This document shows, piece after piece, positions 12,677 through 25,381 of a stretch of 64,000 bases of DNA. The stretch lies in the NCBI GenBank assembly GCA_034620365.1, contig JAQGEQ010000177.1:744001-808000 (forward strand), written 5' to 3'. How positions within the stretch are numbered: the first letter of the stretch is position 1; every line of letters starts with the position of its first letter. The position numbers and the translations under genes are program-made. The DNA is from Pegea sp. RAD2-039. Taxonomy: Eukaryota; Chordata; Thaliacea; Salpida; Salpidae. The notes under the pieces were generated by a model. It was not told the DNA's origin, made no database searches, and was given only the letters and a program-made list of their open reading frames with translations.

Positions 12677-13283
12677 ATCAGCAGAAGATTGTAATTTAGT
12701 GAGGGCGAATGATTTGTATCTCAAAAAAAATTACTTGAAAAGAATTCTCATCTTGCAAAACATTACTCACCCTCACACATCTTAGTTTCTAGTCCTGAAA
12801 TAAATCTTTGATAACTTATTTGTAATATAAAATCACCTGGCAGCCGAAATGTTGCTTTTTGGAAAATAAATTTCTCTTGTCAACTTGCACTAAATGTAAT
12901 TTTCTTCAAAGCGCAAGTTGATTGAAGCTATTCATATTTTAAGAAAGTACAACCCAGCGAGCAGACCTTATCCTAAACCCTTCAAAAAGACGCTTTGATT
13001 TGGATAAAACTAATAATTTGCCAAAGTCGTCATAAAATAACTACCAATATAGAAAATCCAGTTTTTCATATCACTTCATGAAGTTCAATTACTCAACTCA
13101 GATCCCAAAAGATTGAGAAGAGCAGGGAGATTGTTCAGGGGAGGATAAAAACATTTTAAGAATTATCTCCTTTAAATATCTAGGTGGTTTAATCGATAAA
13201 ATTACTGAATCGTCTACCTTTATAACAACACAGAGTTGAATTCAAAGAATACTTTTATTGTTGAGAAGTTTCAAAACTAAGAT
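12677..13283. other. Intergenic space between convergent rpl23 and mtx2
   Basis: About 600 bases separate the tail-to-tail genes. They should contain the mtx2 3' UTR on the minus strand. No other feature was supported. Confidence 0.5.
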
Positions 13284-14947
13284 TTAATTGTTGACTTTTT
13301 TAAAGAAAAGTCGATCGATATTACGACAAAACTTTACCAGGTTGGGATACTTTTGAACAGCAACTGCGAGTCTATTATCTGGCAGAGTTGTTGTAATGAT
13401 AGTATAAAGATGTCCAAACACAAAAGCATCCAGTTCAGTTGGTCTGTATAAGATACAGACATAAAGGAAATAAATTGAAGTAAACTTTTACGTACTTATC
13501 GCCGAAGAAGTACAACTGATCACCAAGTTTTTCAGTCAACGCGTTGCAACATCTCACCACTTCTTCTTCAACCTTCATCAACGATTTCTGATCCTTTCCC
13601 CAACCAATTGCATCAAGATGATGGAGCATAGATTCCTTCTTACGTTTGCACATAATGAAATTCAAAGGCCATTGATAAACACTTCCATATCTTTTGTTAG
13701 TAATCTGACACAATAATTAAATGTCAGCAACACCAAAATCTTATATTTATATATTTATGCAATAAAATTTGGTGTTTCGAAATCTAAGAAAATCATGCTA
13801 ACTTTCTTGTTAGTATCTTCATGAGCCCAGGCTATATATTTTTGAGCTGGATTCAGAACATTATTTACCAATGCCAAGTAGGCTTTTAATTTATTGCGAT
13901 CGGCATCTGACAGATGCTCATCAAGACAATGACCCTACAAAAATAGTTTATATTTGAGAATAACTTTCGTTTTATAATTCTGAAAAGCTCCCAGCATCAT
14001 TGTAAATAAAATATTTTGACACAAGTAAAGGAGTTTTACTGCTACAAATTACTTTAATATATTTGTTAAGTGTTTAACGAAAAACATCTTTTTTATCTTT
14101 TATATCTTCTTACTTTAGCAATGACAAATTCAACTATAGAGTTAGCTTCAGAAATTAAATGCTTTCCACAATGTAAAACTGGAAGTTTCCCAGAAGGTGA
14201 CATATGTTCACAATTTTCAACTTGTGAAGTCTGTTAAATAATAAATAACTCTTTGTAATTAACTATATTTTATGAAAAATATAAAGTAATAAAAATAAAA
14301 TAATGCAGAAATATAAACATTTAAATAACAACCTTTATATTTTTAAGAAAAAAAAAACAGAAAAAAATTAATAAATTTAGAAGTCTTTATTTTGTTCTGA
14401 ACAATTATATGAAAATATGAAGCTAACCTCAAACTTCAGGCCACACATATGCAGGAAAGCTTCAATTGATAAACACAAAGAACTATCATAAGGTAAAATT
14501 TGACTACCTGTTCATAAATTATAATAAATATTTATTAAGTTTAGCTAAAGAACTATAGAAGAAATTGTAAACTAATGACCACAATTTTCTCATTCAATGT
14601 TATAAATAAACAAAGAAATTTAAACTATAAGTTCAAGATTTTATTCTAAAATAAAAAACATCAAAAACTCACTTTCTATTGGTTTATAAAGAGTTGAAGT
14701 TTGGACCCAAGGATCTAAACCTAAAATAATCATAGAGATTGTTAATAAAATAAAATGATTTAACATAAATGATATTATGTAAGATAACATATAGTAATCT
14801 AATATATCTCATGACTACAAATTTTAAATGTTGAAAAAAAAAGATTTTGACAATTATGAAAAGAATAAAGGGTAAAATTTTAAATAAAAAATATAGCAAG
14901 AATAACAAACCAACAAAGTAGGTGACAGAATTTTCAGCATAAAACAT
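13284..14947 (-). CDS. mtx2: Metaxin-2, 7 exons
   Basis: Metaxin-2 is a GST-like protein on the cytosolic face of the mitochondrial outer membrane, working with metaxin-1 and SAM50 in import of outer-membrane proteins. Minus-strand exons, 5' to 3': 14911-14947, 14673-14720, 14428-14507, 14114-14230, 13803-13934, 13496-13704, 13284-13443. They join in frame to 260 aa (human about 263). Family landmarks in order: LYKPIESSQILPYDSSLCLS, the thioredoxin-fold segment HMSPSGKLPVLHCGKHLISE, AYLALVNNVLNPAQKYIAW, RYGSVYQWPLNFIMCKRKK, AIGWGK, and the C-terminal GST helix motif PTELDAFVFGHLYTI. There is no C-terminal membrane anchor, as expected for MTX2 rather than MTX1. A splice-acceptor-like AG lies 12 nt upstream of the ATG. 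All seven junctions use GT-AG. Confidence 0.96.
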
Positions 14948-15061
14948 GTTTGAAGCTTACTAGGAATAATTTAAAACTAAACTTAACCGATATCAAAAGC
15001 ATTGATGTGAATATGCTATAAAATACAAAAAGTAAAAATAAATGTAAAAATTACTTGAAAT

Positions 15062-15223
15062 ATGAAAGAAAGATTTAACTCCAATGGAAGTCATTATAGT
15101 AATTTGCTTGAAAGCTCAGAAGATGACGAGCAAAAAATAATTAAGTTTAATAAAAGTTATTTGGTCAAGTACAAAAGAATCTTCAAAACAAAAATTCACC
15201 AATTTGGTTTACTTTCAAGTTGA
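15062..15223 (+). CDS. Doubtful 53-aa ORF divergent from mtx2
   Basis: An ATG-to-stop frame on the plus strand starts 115 bases from the mtx2 start codon, head to head. It is unusual here for not being purely low-complexity: it contains the acidic stretch LLESSEDDEQK followed by a basic C-terminal half (about residues 30-46). It resembles no protein I know. It could be a real micro-protein, the first exon of a longer gene (GTCAAG and GTACAA inside it could be donors), a uORF, or chance. Confidence 0.25.
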   Translation: MKERFNSNGSHYSNLLESSEDDEQKIIKFNKSYLVKYKRIFKTKIHQFGLLSS

Positions 15224-17140
15224 AACTAAAAAATAGTTGCCCAAACTTTAGAAATAATATCAATAATAATATCAAAGATTTCTTACTCAATTATTCTGTT
15301 TTTTTTTTTAATAAGGAACCATTAAGGTTGATAATTTTATTTGCACTACGACTGTGTTTTCTTGGTATTCTCGACCACTAAGTGCAAAGCTTATCTCTAA
15401 TATAAGACTTATGAGATTTATTGCTGTTGATCAAATGGGTTTTACAACATTGTGATTAATGAAACTTCCAGTTTTTAAATTTTAAGATATACGGAAAATT
15501 TAAGCAACGGTTCGCTGGTAATACAATTTATCATGCTGCCAGATAAATACAAAAATTACCGGTTAATATCTAATATATCTAATCTTTAATAATATCTAAC
15601 TACATTTTTATCTCAAAATTATTAATCCAAACTTATTTATGCCCAAACTAAAAAAATTGCTAAGGATAATTATGCACAAATTAATTATTTAGTGTTTCTC
15701 TTATAATTATTTCGTATATCATTTTCTAAGGATTTTTACAATAGTAAGTTTCACTTCTATAAATATTTTTTTAATGTTGAATTTTTTTATAACGGAATTT
15801 AACAAACTGATCACCGCTTCTTAATGAAAAAACTTTTCAAAAAACTATTATCTGAAAATAATTAAAATTTTTTGATAATCGTTTAGTAACAAACTTCATT
15901 ACATTATTTGCTTAGTTTGAATAAGTTAAACTGTTTGGCTTATAACATTTGATTTCTTATATAATTTCTTGAAGCTGTATTTAATGGTTAGTATCAGTAA
16001 GACTATACATAAATTATTATTTTTTATGAAACTTTTAAAAGGTTTGTGTAGAAAAGTTGACTGCAAGTAAATTTATCCTTAAAAGTCTGATTTCGGTTTT
16101 TATATCAACTTTTATTCTAAGAATTTCAATATTGTTAGCACCTTGAAACCCCGGATTAGTTTGTAAACTGAGTTTTTTTTACTCAATTTTATTTACATGA
16201 ATTTTCTACTGTCTACAAGGTAAATTTGCTGGTAAATTGTTCAATTTACATGCAGTCGTTGATTTTGTAAGATTGGTTTTAAATAAAGATTATGTATAAA
16301 GTTTAAGCTTAATAGTCTGAACAATTTAAAGAGATTATTTCATTGGAAAAAATGTTACTTGCTTGTTAGTTAAAAATTTATATGAAATTAAGAAAATGTT
16401 AATTATTGGTTATCAACTTTTTTTAAACTCTTACTCGTTTCTTCATATTTAAGTAACTGGGTGTATTCTATTTAAAACTGTTTTCCAAAAGATGTTCGAT
16501 AACATGCAAGTTTGTTAAAAAAGGCAAATTATTACTTTTGTTTTAATATTTTAATAAAATTATTTACAATTAAAAAACTTTCTAATTCTAACTAATATTT
16601 ACAAAAAGTAATTCTAATGTTCAAAAGTTTATTCAACATCTTCATAGTACAGTTAATATAAATTACTAATTAATATAAATTTAAGAAATTTAATTTAAAC
16701 GTTTTAAAAATTGTAATTGTTTTGTATTCAAACATATTTTTTCGATCGTTAAAAACGATTTATTTTTCTTACAAAAACCTAATAAAAACTAAAGTTTTCG
16801 TAAACTTATTTTTAAAATAGTTTTATTAATTATTATACGATTCTAAAGTTATATAATGTTAGTTTAAGGGATTTATAACTTTAATTATTAATAAAAATGT
16901 TTCTTTCTTTATGTTTAAAAGTGTTTAAAGTGTTATTCTTTATAAATAATTTGATAAAATATATCTTAGTAAAAAAGTATCGTTTTTTAAAGAGATTCAA
17001 AAGTTGTCACAATTACTTAACGTTACATAACGATGTCGTTCTAAATAATTTGATTATTACGCTTCCGATGTACTGACGTGATAGATTATGTAAAAATAAT
17101 GCAAAAAAACATCTATGAAAAAAAGCAAAATTCGAAGATA
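15224..17140. other. Intergenic AT-rich DNA
   Basis: No gene, exon or RNA feature was supported on either strand. Long T and A runs dominate. Confidence 0.55.
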
Positions 17141-17146
17141 TAAATT

Positions 17147-17270
17147 CAGTTCGGAAAGAAAGAAGGAATTATGAAGAGATTTCAGTGACAGATCGTGTGA
17201 GGAATGTTTTATTCTGCTATCGTTTCAACTTCATATTTCCAGCTTTATCTATAAAGTAAACAATTTATCA
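17147..17270 (+). other. Candidate non-coding first exon of the 17.66 kb gene
   Basis: A TCAGTT initiator-like sequence begins at 17147. The segment ends at a strong donor TCA/GTAAGT (GT at 17271). The matching acceptor is ATTTAAAG ending at 17658, four bases before the next ATG. Two short upstream ORFs of 5 and 16 codons lie inside. The exon start is a guess. The donor is clear. Confidence 0.45.
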
Positions 17271-17662
17271 GTAAGTATTACTTTATTCAAAAGTTAAATT
17301 TTACCATAATGATATTTCAAGTTTAACAATATAAACTAATTTTATTGAGGTTTTACATTTTATTTGTTAAAATTATCTGAAAAACAAAATTAACTACATA
17401 TTTAAATAGTTGAACATTTCATACCAAGTTTGTATATTATTGCGTTCGTCTTTTGCTACTCGTTTTCAGCGAAGTAGTAATTACAATAAAGTTACGAATA
17501 GTTAAAAGTCAATTTAAAATCAATATAAATGATTTTTGAATTGGTAAATAACTTATATTTGATATTTTACTACTTGAAACTGATTTTATATTTTGATCAA
17601 ACTATTTTAAATAGAGAGAATTTAGTCGATTAAACTATTTTTTTTATTGCATTTAAAGGTAA

Positions 17663-18049
17663 ATGGAAACTTATCGTAATTTACGTTCGCGTTTCTTTCT
17701 GAATTTTTCAAATAAAATAAAACTGAAACGAAGGCATGGGCCCAGGAAACATTCATCTTATGAAGTTTATACAGAAGATGATGTTTGTTTCAACTATTAC
17801 ACAACAAAATACAAAAATGGGTATTGGAGAGTTTATAAGGCACAAATACTTGAAAGAATTGGTTGTGAATATTATATATTGAGAATTTACAAAAGTACGA
17901 AAAAATCTTTAACAGTTTCTACAGTTTATGAAGGGAAATTGAATTATGTCAAAGAAAAATTGGATGAGTGGTTGAATAAGAATCAGAATAATTTATCTTT
18001 AACACCACTTTGGAAAGAAGAAGAGAATTATTTCTTTTCAAATAAATGA
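17663..18049 (+). CDS. Unrecognised basic 128-aa protein, single coding exon
   Basis: I do not recognise this family. The frame is open for 128 codons and its composition is not low-complexity, which is uncommon in this AT-rich window. The N-terminus (residues 1-32) is strongly basic and Arg/Lys-rich, including KIKLKRRHGPRKH. The middle (about 40-90) alternates charged and aromatic residues (FNYYTTKYKNGYWRVYKAQI) and looks like several beta strands. Residues 95-112 (VKEKLDEWLNKN) look like an amphipathic helix. There is no signal peptide or membrane segment. The coding region has no intron, but a good donor at 17271 and an acceptor at 17658 suggest a spliced 5' UTR. The basic N-terminus could bind nucleic acid or serve as a targeting signal, but that is inference. 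Confidence 0.6.
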   Translation: METYRNLRSRFFLNFSNKIKLKRRHGPRKHSSYEVYTEDDVCFNYYTTKYKNGYWRVYKAQILERIGCEYYILRIYKSTKKSLTVSTVYEGKLNYVKEKLDEWLNKNQNNLSLTPLWKEEENYFFSNK

Positions 18050-20914
18050 CAATAAATTATGTCAAAAATCCAATGAAAAATCACAAAACATTTTAATGAT
18101 TTAAGATGTTGTTAAAAACATTCCTAAAGATTAGAGAAAATTTAATTTTTGAGTTAAATTTAGCATCATTTTCAAAATAATTAAATTTAATCAAGCAATT
18201 TTTTATTGAAATGCTCTTGTAAATGTTAGCGTGTTGAAAAAGTGAAATTTTACTTGAAAATTAAATTTTTTAAATTACATCGATGTTTTTCTAGAACATG
18301 AGAATGTTAGTGTGCTTCATTGATTTAAATTTAATGACTTTTTGTCAAACAATCGTAGAAATAAAGTCTAGAAAGCTTAGAGTATGTCTTTGATATAAAA
18401 AAATTAATTATGTAAAATGTAAATATAAGTGAAAAATTTTATTTTCCTAACCTGTTATTCAATGCTAGAATAAAGTCGTTTAAGATTCTTTAGTAATATG
18501 AACAAAAAAGTATTTTATTTTAAAAGAAAACAAAAAGCTTCAAACATGTCGCTTTTATTTTAAATTCGTCAAATATTACAAAAATATAAAACTAAAAAAT
18601 ACTTGAATAACAGCACCAAGCCAAACACTTCTATTGCAAATAATTCTTCGTCTAATTATTCAAACTATTTAAAAGTTAACTTAAAGTTTTAACTTAAAGA
18701 CTTAAAATGAACAAGGACTTTTATTATTTTAAATAAACCAGTTATAAAGACTTTATTTTAAAATTTAGGATTGTTAGAATCAAAGCTTTAGATCACTCTA
18801 GATTGTTAAAACTTACTTCCAAATAATTAAATTTTAATGAACCAACTGTTATTTTGAAGTATATTCAAAAACATTAACAGCATTTTGCCTAAACTAAAAC
18901 TCAGTAGAACTGATTTCTGTATGATGGTTATGTTACTATAAAAAATGATTATCGTTTATTGAGAATTTATTATGTCAACTTTTGGAGACACAAGACTTAA
19001 AGTCAGCATTATAAAATAAATAAATCATCCGAGAAATTAGATTTACAGTAAGTTAATTATAATAGATTTTCTTTTTCAAGCGAAATAATGGCTCAAATAC
19101 TTTAATTAGATTATATAAATTTGGTAATCTACATCCACAATTTATTGTTTAAATAGATTTTTAGTAAATAATTTAAAATTTGAAATTAAAAAAATGTTTG
19201 TAATTTTGGAAATAACAAATAAATTTAGATAACATTGTGTTTGGGTGATTATACAAAAAAGTACTGTTAAAGTATTTTTGTTTTTCGACTCCTAGTTGGT
19301 GATAAATAATTTTGTTAAAAAATATTTAATTTTAATTGACTAAATTTCTGATATTCAGAAAAAAATTTGTTTTATTCCTAATATAGGAAAATAGAAAATT
19401 GTTATAGTCTAACAGCTTGCACATAATTGAAATAATTGGCAAATTTTTTGTTGGATGACTCTTCCACATGGATGACCCCTCTTTAGTTGGGATTTTACTC
19501 CCTTACAACGCAAAGAGTAACGAAAGCTCAATGTCGAGCTTCAATCTTATCGTCGTTGAATTAGTGAAGAAATATACTGAAAAATAACAAACAGAAAACA
19601 GGATATAGAACAGAAAATAAAGAAATATAGATAACAAAAAAGTACAAGTAAAAATAAAACGCAAGAAAAACTGGAACAATTTTGGATTAGGGTTCGGTTA
19701 CGCTTAAAATTTGGGCTGGGGTTATAGTTAGTTTGAGGGTTATTTTTATTTTTTTACTTTATTTTAAGATAACTTTGTTTTACACCTAATATTATAATTT
19801 AGGCCTGTTTATTCGATATCTGTGATTATGTTTGAAATAAATAAAATTAAGTCAAGTCAAGTAAGTGTTTACTACTTTAGATGCTTTTAAGAAGTTTTAG
19901 TTTTTTTTTAAGTTAGTTGTTATTTTAAAGGAAGTCTACGAAGTTTTAGTTTATTGTTTGTTTTTTATATGCCTATTACATTTCTAATACAGCAGTAAAT
20001 ATTAGTTATTATATATTAGAGTTTAATTAAAGTTAGTAAACTTAGTTATTAAAATAGTTATTATGAGATTAAGTTAGTTTTAATTCAATCATTTAAATAC
20101 TAATTTTTCAATTATTATTATAACTTTTATACTTTTAATCTAAAATCTGCCAGTGGTAAAGCCGTAATTAAATAAATTAAATCTATCTAAATTAAAATTA
20201 TGCCTGAAATATTTAGATAAAGTAATAAATCAATATCTCAACTATAATTATTTGTCGATTTCAGTTTTTTTATTGTGGTTCCATTGATTTTTACGGTAGG
20301 GTTTATTATTTTTGTTTTCTATTAACGATAATGACACATGTAAATTTGTACAAATGTAAATCCATTTGAATTAATTTCCAGTTTATAGTTGCTGAGACTT
20401 TTGTGTATTAGTTTGTTAGGTATTGTAAGTCATACAAGTTTGATGCCATCAGTCGACACTGTCAAAGTTTTTTTTTTGATTCCAAGGAAGATAACACCAT
20501 TTTTATATAACTGATATTGCTATTGGTTAATTTTAGTCCTCTTTTTTGAATTTTCTATCTTATAGTATTATTTCCTTCTGTTCATTGCGACTTTATTGAA
20601 TGTCCTTTTGGTCTCTACTTTAAACAAAATATTGATTTGTCGGGTTGTATTTGTGGGTTAATAGAATAAATATATATAAAAATCTAGTTGATGATGGTCA
20701 CATAGATTTGGGAAAACTTTTGTGGGGGTTATTAGTCGAATCTAACTATGCACTTTTAAACATGTTAGATCCATTCAGTTGTTATATGTACCTTGAATTA
20801 AAATAATGGGCGAAAGTGTTTTAAGTATATTTATTTTATTTATTTAGAACTCATTTATAAAAAGTTTATTATTGTTCTTCATCAGATAAACAAATCGCTT
20901 TATCTTCAATGACC
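18050..20914. other. Intergenic DNA with a less AT-rich block
   Basis: Mostly AT-rich with no gene. The block 19430-19865 is different. It contains CCCCTCTTTAGTTGGGATTT, a G-rich run with GGGTT units near 19685-19740, and the short repeat AAGTCAAGTCAAGT near 19849-19862 after AATAAATAAA. Tails of this kind are typical of 3' ends of non-LTR elements. No reverse-transcriptase motif was found, so this is at most an element fragment. Confidence 0.4.
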
Positions 20915-22825
20915 ATGAATTTATTAAATTATTTTTGTAGTTTATTTTTATTTAATCTTATTGCTTATATCAAAGGAGCAGATATTAATGGTAAGCTATT
21001 TTTTTAACCAATTTGTTTAGGTTTTTTAAATGAGTAATTATTATTAGGCTTTATATAAACGGCTTTCATCTTTTGATCGAAGACTACAGTGATCTTAATT
21101 TCATTTTTATTGCTATATATAAATAAAATATTTGAATATGACTTCTAAAATAAGTTAGTGTTTTACCTAGTTCTTCAAATCTTATATTTAAAATTTATTC
21201 TTTAGCTTTTAACTGGTATTGATGTTTACATATATATCTTATTTTGAACTTCCTTTTTTATAACTCTTCTATTTTTGTGTAGTTCTGAGTAACATTTGTT
21301 GTAGCTTCTTTGTATTCTATTTTATGCTTATAATTTAAAGCTTTAATCTTTTGGTTATTAGCATAAAATTGTAAAATGATTTGTTTTTTAATCATTAGAA
21401 ACTATATTAAACTTTTTTCATCCATCATTGTTTTATAATTTAAATTAAATAATTTCTTTAAGTTTTTCTCTTTTTATAAAATATTATTATTCTACTTTAA
21501 GAAAAATATAAGCTTTGATAATATTCTAATTTAATCTTAAAAGATCTTACTTAAAAGCTAATCTTTTTTATTAGATTGTTGGGAGAAGGAAGATTTTAAC
21601 ATAACTTTATCATGCCATGGCTGTTCGTCTGTTGAAGCTGCTGCTTATACTCAATGCCTACTAACAGGTTATATGGAAATCTTGAAGTGTGAAAAATCAG
21701 GAGTTGCTATTAGGAGGTATGAAATGCTTTATAGCTGGATGTTTTTCCTTCTCAACAAATTAATAGAATGTTATGAGAAAATATTTAAATTTTTCTGCTT
21801 TAAACTTATATTATAAAAGTAAACTTAAATTGTTATAATAAATTATTCTTCTATAAAAATTATAATATTTTTTATGTCATTTTTAAGTCATACAAAAATA
21901 TAATAAAATTGTTTAATGTAATAGTTGATTTGATGCTTAAACTTTTCTTCCTAGAAATCTTATATTATATATATCTAGATAACTCAATACATTATGTACT
22001 ATTTAAGTTATATTTTGTTTGTAAATAACATAATTGATAAAATTATTGAATATTTTCATGAAAATCACGTGATAACGAACAGTGATTTTTAACTCTAGTT
22101 ACTGGAGAAAAAGACTTTATATTATAAGTTGTTATGTTTTTATAGCTTTTATTAGAAGTTGTTTTATCCTAGGTTAAAATTTTAGAAAGTGAACCTCAGA
22201 TTACTTAGATGATCCCATTTAGCTTTGTAGGTCAAAGAATTATATAAAACCATATGTGGAAAGAAAGGTATATCAAAGATAGAGAGAGATCGAATCATGT
22301 TCCTTGTTCTTTTGACAAGCTTGTTCATGAATGAATAGACCAAAGCTGAAAGGCATTCCTGGTTGCCTTATTTATAGTGATTGTGGTAGCTTGGAATAAT
22401 GGACACCAAGCATAACTTTTTTTACATAAGCACTGTCAGCAGCTAGTTGAATGATTGTTTTGAAAAAAAAATAGTTTTAAAAATTATTAGATTTGATCTA
22501 GAGGATACTTTTTTATCCAATCTATTTTTCATTAAACTTGACTCGAAAAACCAAATTTGTTTATAATCAAACTGAAAAGATTTAAATTTAAGTCACTGAT
22601 ATAGGATTACAATTTCCAACAAAGTTACTTTTCGTGAGTTTTAACAATCCTTTCTTAAATTACAGTTGTCCTCAAGATAAAAAAATAGAAGCCTCAAAAT
22701 TTTGGAAGTTTGAGTTATCGATGATTTGTGTGAGCCTTGTATCTGGAATCATTGTCATGCTAAGAAGGAAAAAACTTGACAGACTAAATATGGACAGAAT
22801 TCATAAACAACTTTCTGCTCTTTGA
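20915..22825 (+). CDS. jtb: JTB (jumping translocation breakpoint) family protein, 3 exons
   Basis: Small type I membrane protein. Vertebrate JTB is implicated in cytokinesis and mitochondrial or membrane functions. Exons 20915-20990, 21575-21716 and 22666-22825 splice to 125 aa (human 146). Residues 1-22 form a signal peptide ending near IKGA. The lumenal part carries the family's cysteine pattern (DCWEKEDF, SCHGC, QC, KCEKSG, SCPQD). FWKFELSMICVSLVSGIIVM covers the juxtamembrane FWKFE signature and the membrane helix. The cytosolic tail RRKKLDRLNMDRIHKQLSAL parallels the vertebrate RQLDRKALEKVRKQIESI tail. The intron 2 segment 22255-22450 is less AT-rich than its surroundings and may be an inserted element. 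An acceptor-like AG lies 29 nt upstream of the ATG. Confidence 0.93.
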
Positions 22826-25381
22826 GATTCAATTATTTTATCTTTATTGAACCTATCTCAGCCACATTTGTCAAACTGTGTGAGTTTTTTTCTGATTTAT
22901 CAAATATTTATTACTGAAATTTCAAATTACTTCATCATATTTTGTAAATTGAATTTTTTTGCTAAAAAGGTTTTGTTTCCAAAACAAAGTTTGTCATCAA
23001 AAGTATAAAGTTGATAAATATATGATAAACTTAGATATACCAAAAACTTGATATTTTAATGAACTTCTTTAAAATTTATATGAAGTTTAAAAATATGTTT
23101 TTAAAAATCATTAAAATTGAACTAATAATTTCCTTAAATTCATTCCGGCTTCTAAAACTTGTTTTTTAAGAAAAGTATTTATTTTCAGCAAACATCATGA
23201 CTCTTGATAAATATTCCTTTTCTTATTTATTCTTTTGTTGCTGTTATTTGGCTGTTTTTACCTTCATATTTTATTATAAGAACAAAATAAACTTATGTTG
23301 GTAATATATTTTATTAGTTACAGCGAATATTTTTTTTGATATCTTATACAATGTTTTGTTGAAAAGTTAATTGCAATTTTAATAAATTGTCATCTCATTT
23401 TAATTGATGAATAAAACCAAACTAATTCTAATACATCAGAACTTAGAAGTAAATTTTGTAAATCAAATAAAAAGAAAATGGAACTAATCTTTAATTAGTT
23501 TAAATCACATTTTTGAAATAAAATTAATCAGTTAATCCGTTTAAAGAGTTTTAATCAAATGAAATCATTCTTTGTAAACTTAAAAACTTCTAAAAGTAAA
23601 ACTTTTGTAGGTATCCTCATCAAATAACTCTAATTTTGTGTCTTATTAAGCTTGTTTTTTATAATTTTAGCTCTAATATAAACTTGTATAAACAATTTTA
23701 AATCTAGGTGAAAATTAGTATAAAATGTCTTATTACTACATGACAAAAACTATATATAGCTTCAAAAGTATTTGAAGATCACCACCAGAAATCACCAAGC
23801 TAAAAGTTTAACAGTTAGACAGCTAAAAATATAATTAGAAAGATTTGCATCTAACAAACACAAATAATTCATCAAAATGTTCAAAAATTTATCTCTTAAA
23901 CTACAGAATCTAATATATTTCATTTCAGTTTATTTAAAAACGTTTTTGATATTTGTATAAGACATTGTAACTTGTTTTGAAGATTCAATTGAGCAATAAT
24001 AACAATAATAATAAAGTTGGTATAGTTTTATCTTATATTCTTTAAACCGTTCACAAAATCTTGTCATTTGTTATATTATGACCTCCAAAATCAATTTTGT
24101 GAGTATTTAGTTGTATTCATTTTTACTACAAGTATTTAAACTTCAATATCTTTGAGAAAGTAAAATCTACAAACAGAATATTATAGAGCAATTTAGTTTT
24201 CAATCAATTAGCTTGTAGTTGTTAGTTGAGAAGACTCTTAGAATTATACTTTTAATCAAACCAACTAATTTTACCGTTATCCGCTAAAATTTCTAATAAA
24301 ATCTTTTTAAAATTATATATAGCATAAACTTCCCCAAAAATTACAGAATATCATTTAGTTAATTGAAACTTTTAAAAAGTAGTACAGATGAAGTTATAAA
24401 ATAAAACGTAGCTTTAGAAAATATCTAATGTTTTTTGAAAGACCTTAATATTAAAAAATTATCGATAACCTTTCATCGTTCTGTTACTTACTTGCAATGA
24501 AAATATGACAAATTATTGAAAACTAAGAAAGGCCAATAAGAAGTTATATCAATAAGCAAGGGCCTAGAATGTAGCTACTAGGAGACTTGAAATGAGGTAT
24601 GAAGTTAGAAGCTCCGCAAACTGAATTCTGGTGGAGTGTTTGTGCAAAAATACTGCTTAAATGTTTATAATTATATCTAGTTCACCATGTTTGCTATAAG
24701 AGCTGTTGAATTTGCAACTCACTGCCTCTCGTTGAATAAATAAAGAAAAATATTAAGATGAATTATTATTTTGCTAACTGTTGCAATAAAACTAGATTAA
24801 AAACGTTAAAAGCTAAATAACTTTAGGTCTGTGAGTTGCTTTTATAATTTTTCATATTTAGATACTAACATTAGTAAAATAATTTTAAAGATATTTATAT
24901 AATTATCAATGCTAATATTTAAATAGTTTAAATTCTGTATAATCTTTACAGACAAACAAGATTTTCTTTAAGCTTTTCTTGAACAAACATTATTGTATAA
25001 TTTTTATTGTTTCAAGATATATATAGTAAATAAAAATCTCTTATCTCCAACCTACCAACATTCATTAAATTCCTTTACTGAGTTTATTTGTACTTTAATT
25101 CTAAAAACTAAGCAATTAAAAGTGAACTAATTATATCAAAATAAGTCATATCAAATATTCATAAATAATAGATGACAGAAGATAACTGATTGCAAAAGAA
25201 ATAAACGCATACTAGAAAAACAATTTGGTAAATTTTCAATAATTTTCTCATATAAAAATACAAGCTACAATCTAATACGGGTTAAAATTTACTTATTTAA
25301 AAGAAGACAGCACAGATCAATGAATCATCAAACAATTTAATAACTTTTACCATCAAATCTTGTTTCAATCAAAGCTACTTA
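22826..25381. other. jtb 3' region and intergenic DNA
   Basis: No gene supported. Around 24530-24600 the reverse complement contains a frame reading ILGPCLLI, loosely resembling the LGPLL part of LINE reverse transcriptase. It may be a very decayed remnant, but the match is too short to call. Confidence 0.4.

Noticed and set aside
19684-19740. Telomere-like GGGTT units
   Set aside because: Only a few imperfect units separated by other sequence; not a tandem array.
24530-24600. Possible second reverse-transcriptase scrap on the minus strand
   Set aside because: Similarity is limited to about eight residues around LGP and interrupted by a stop right after.
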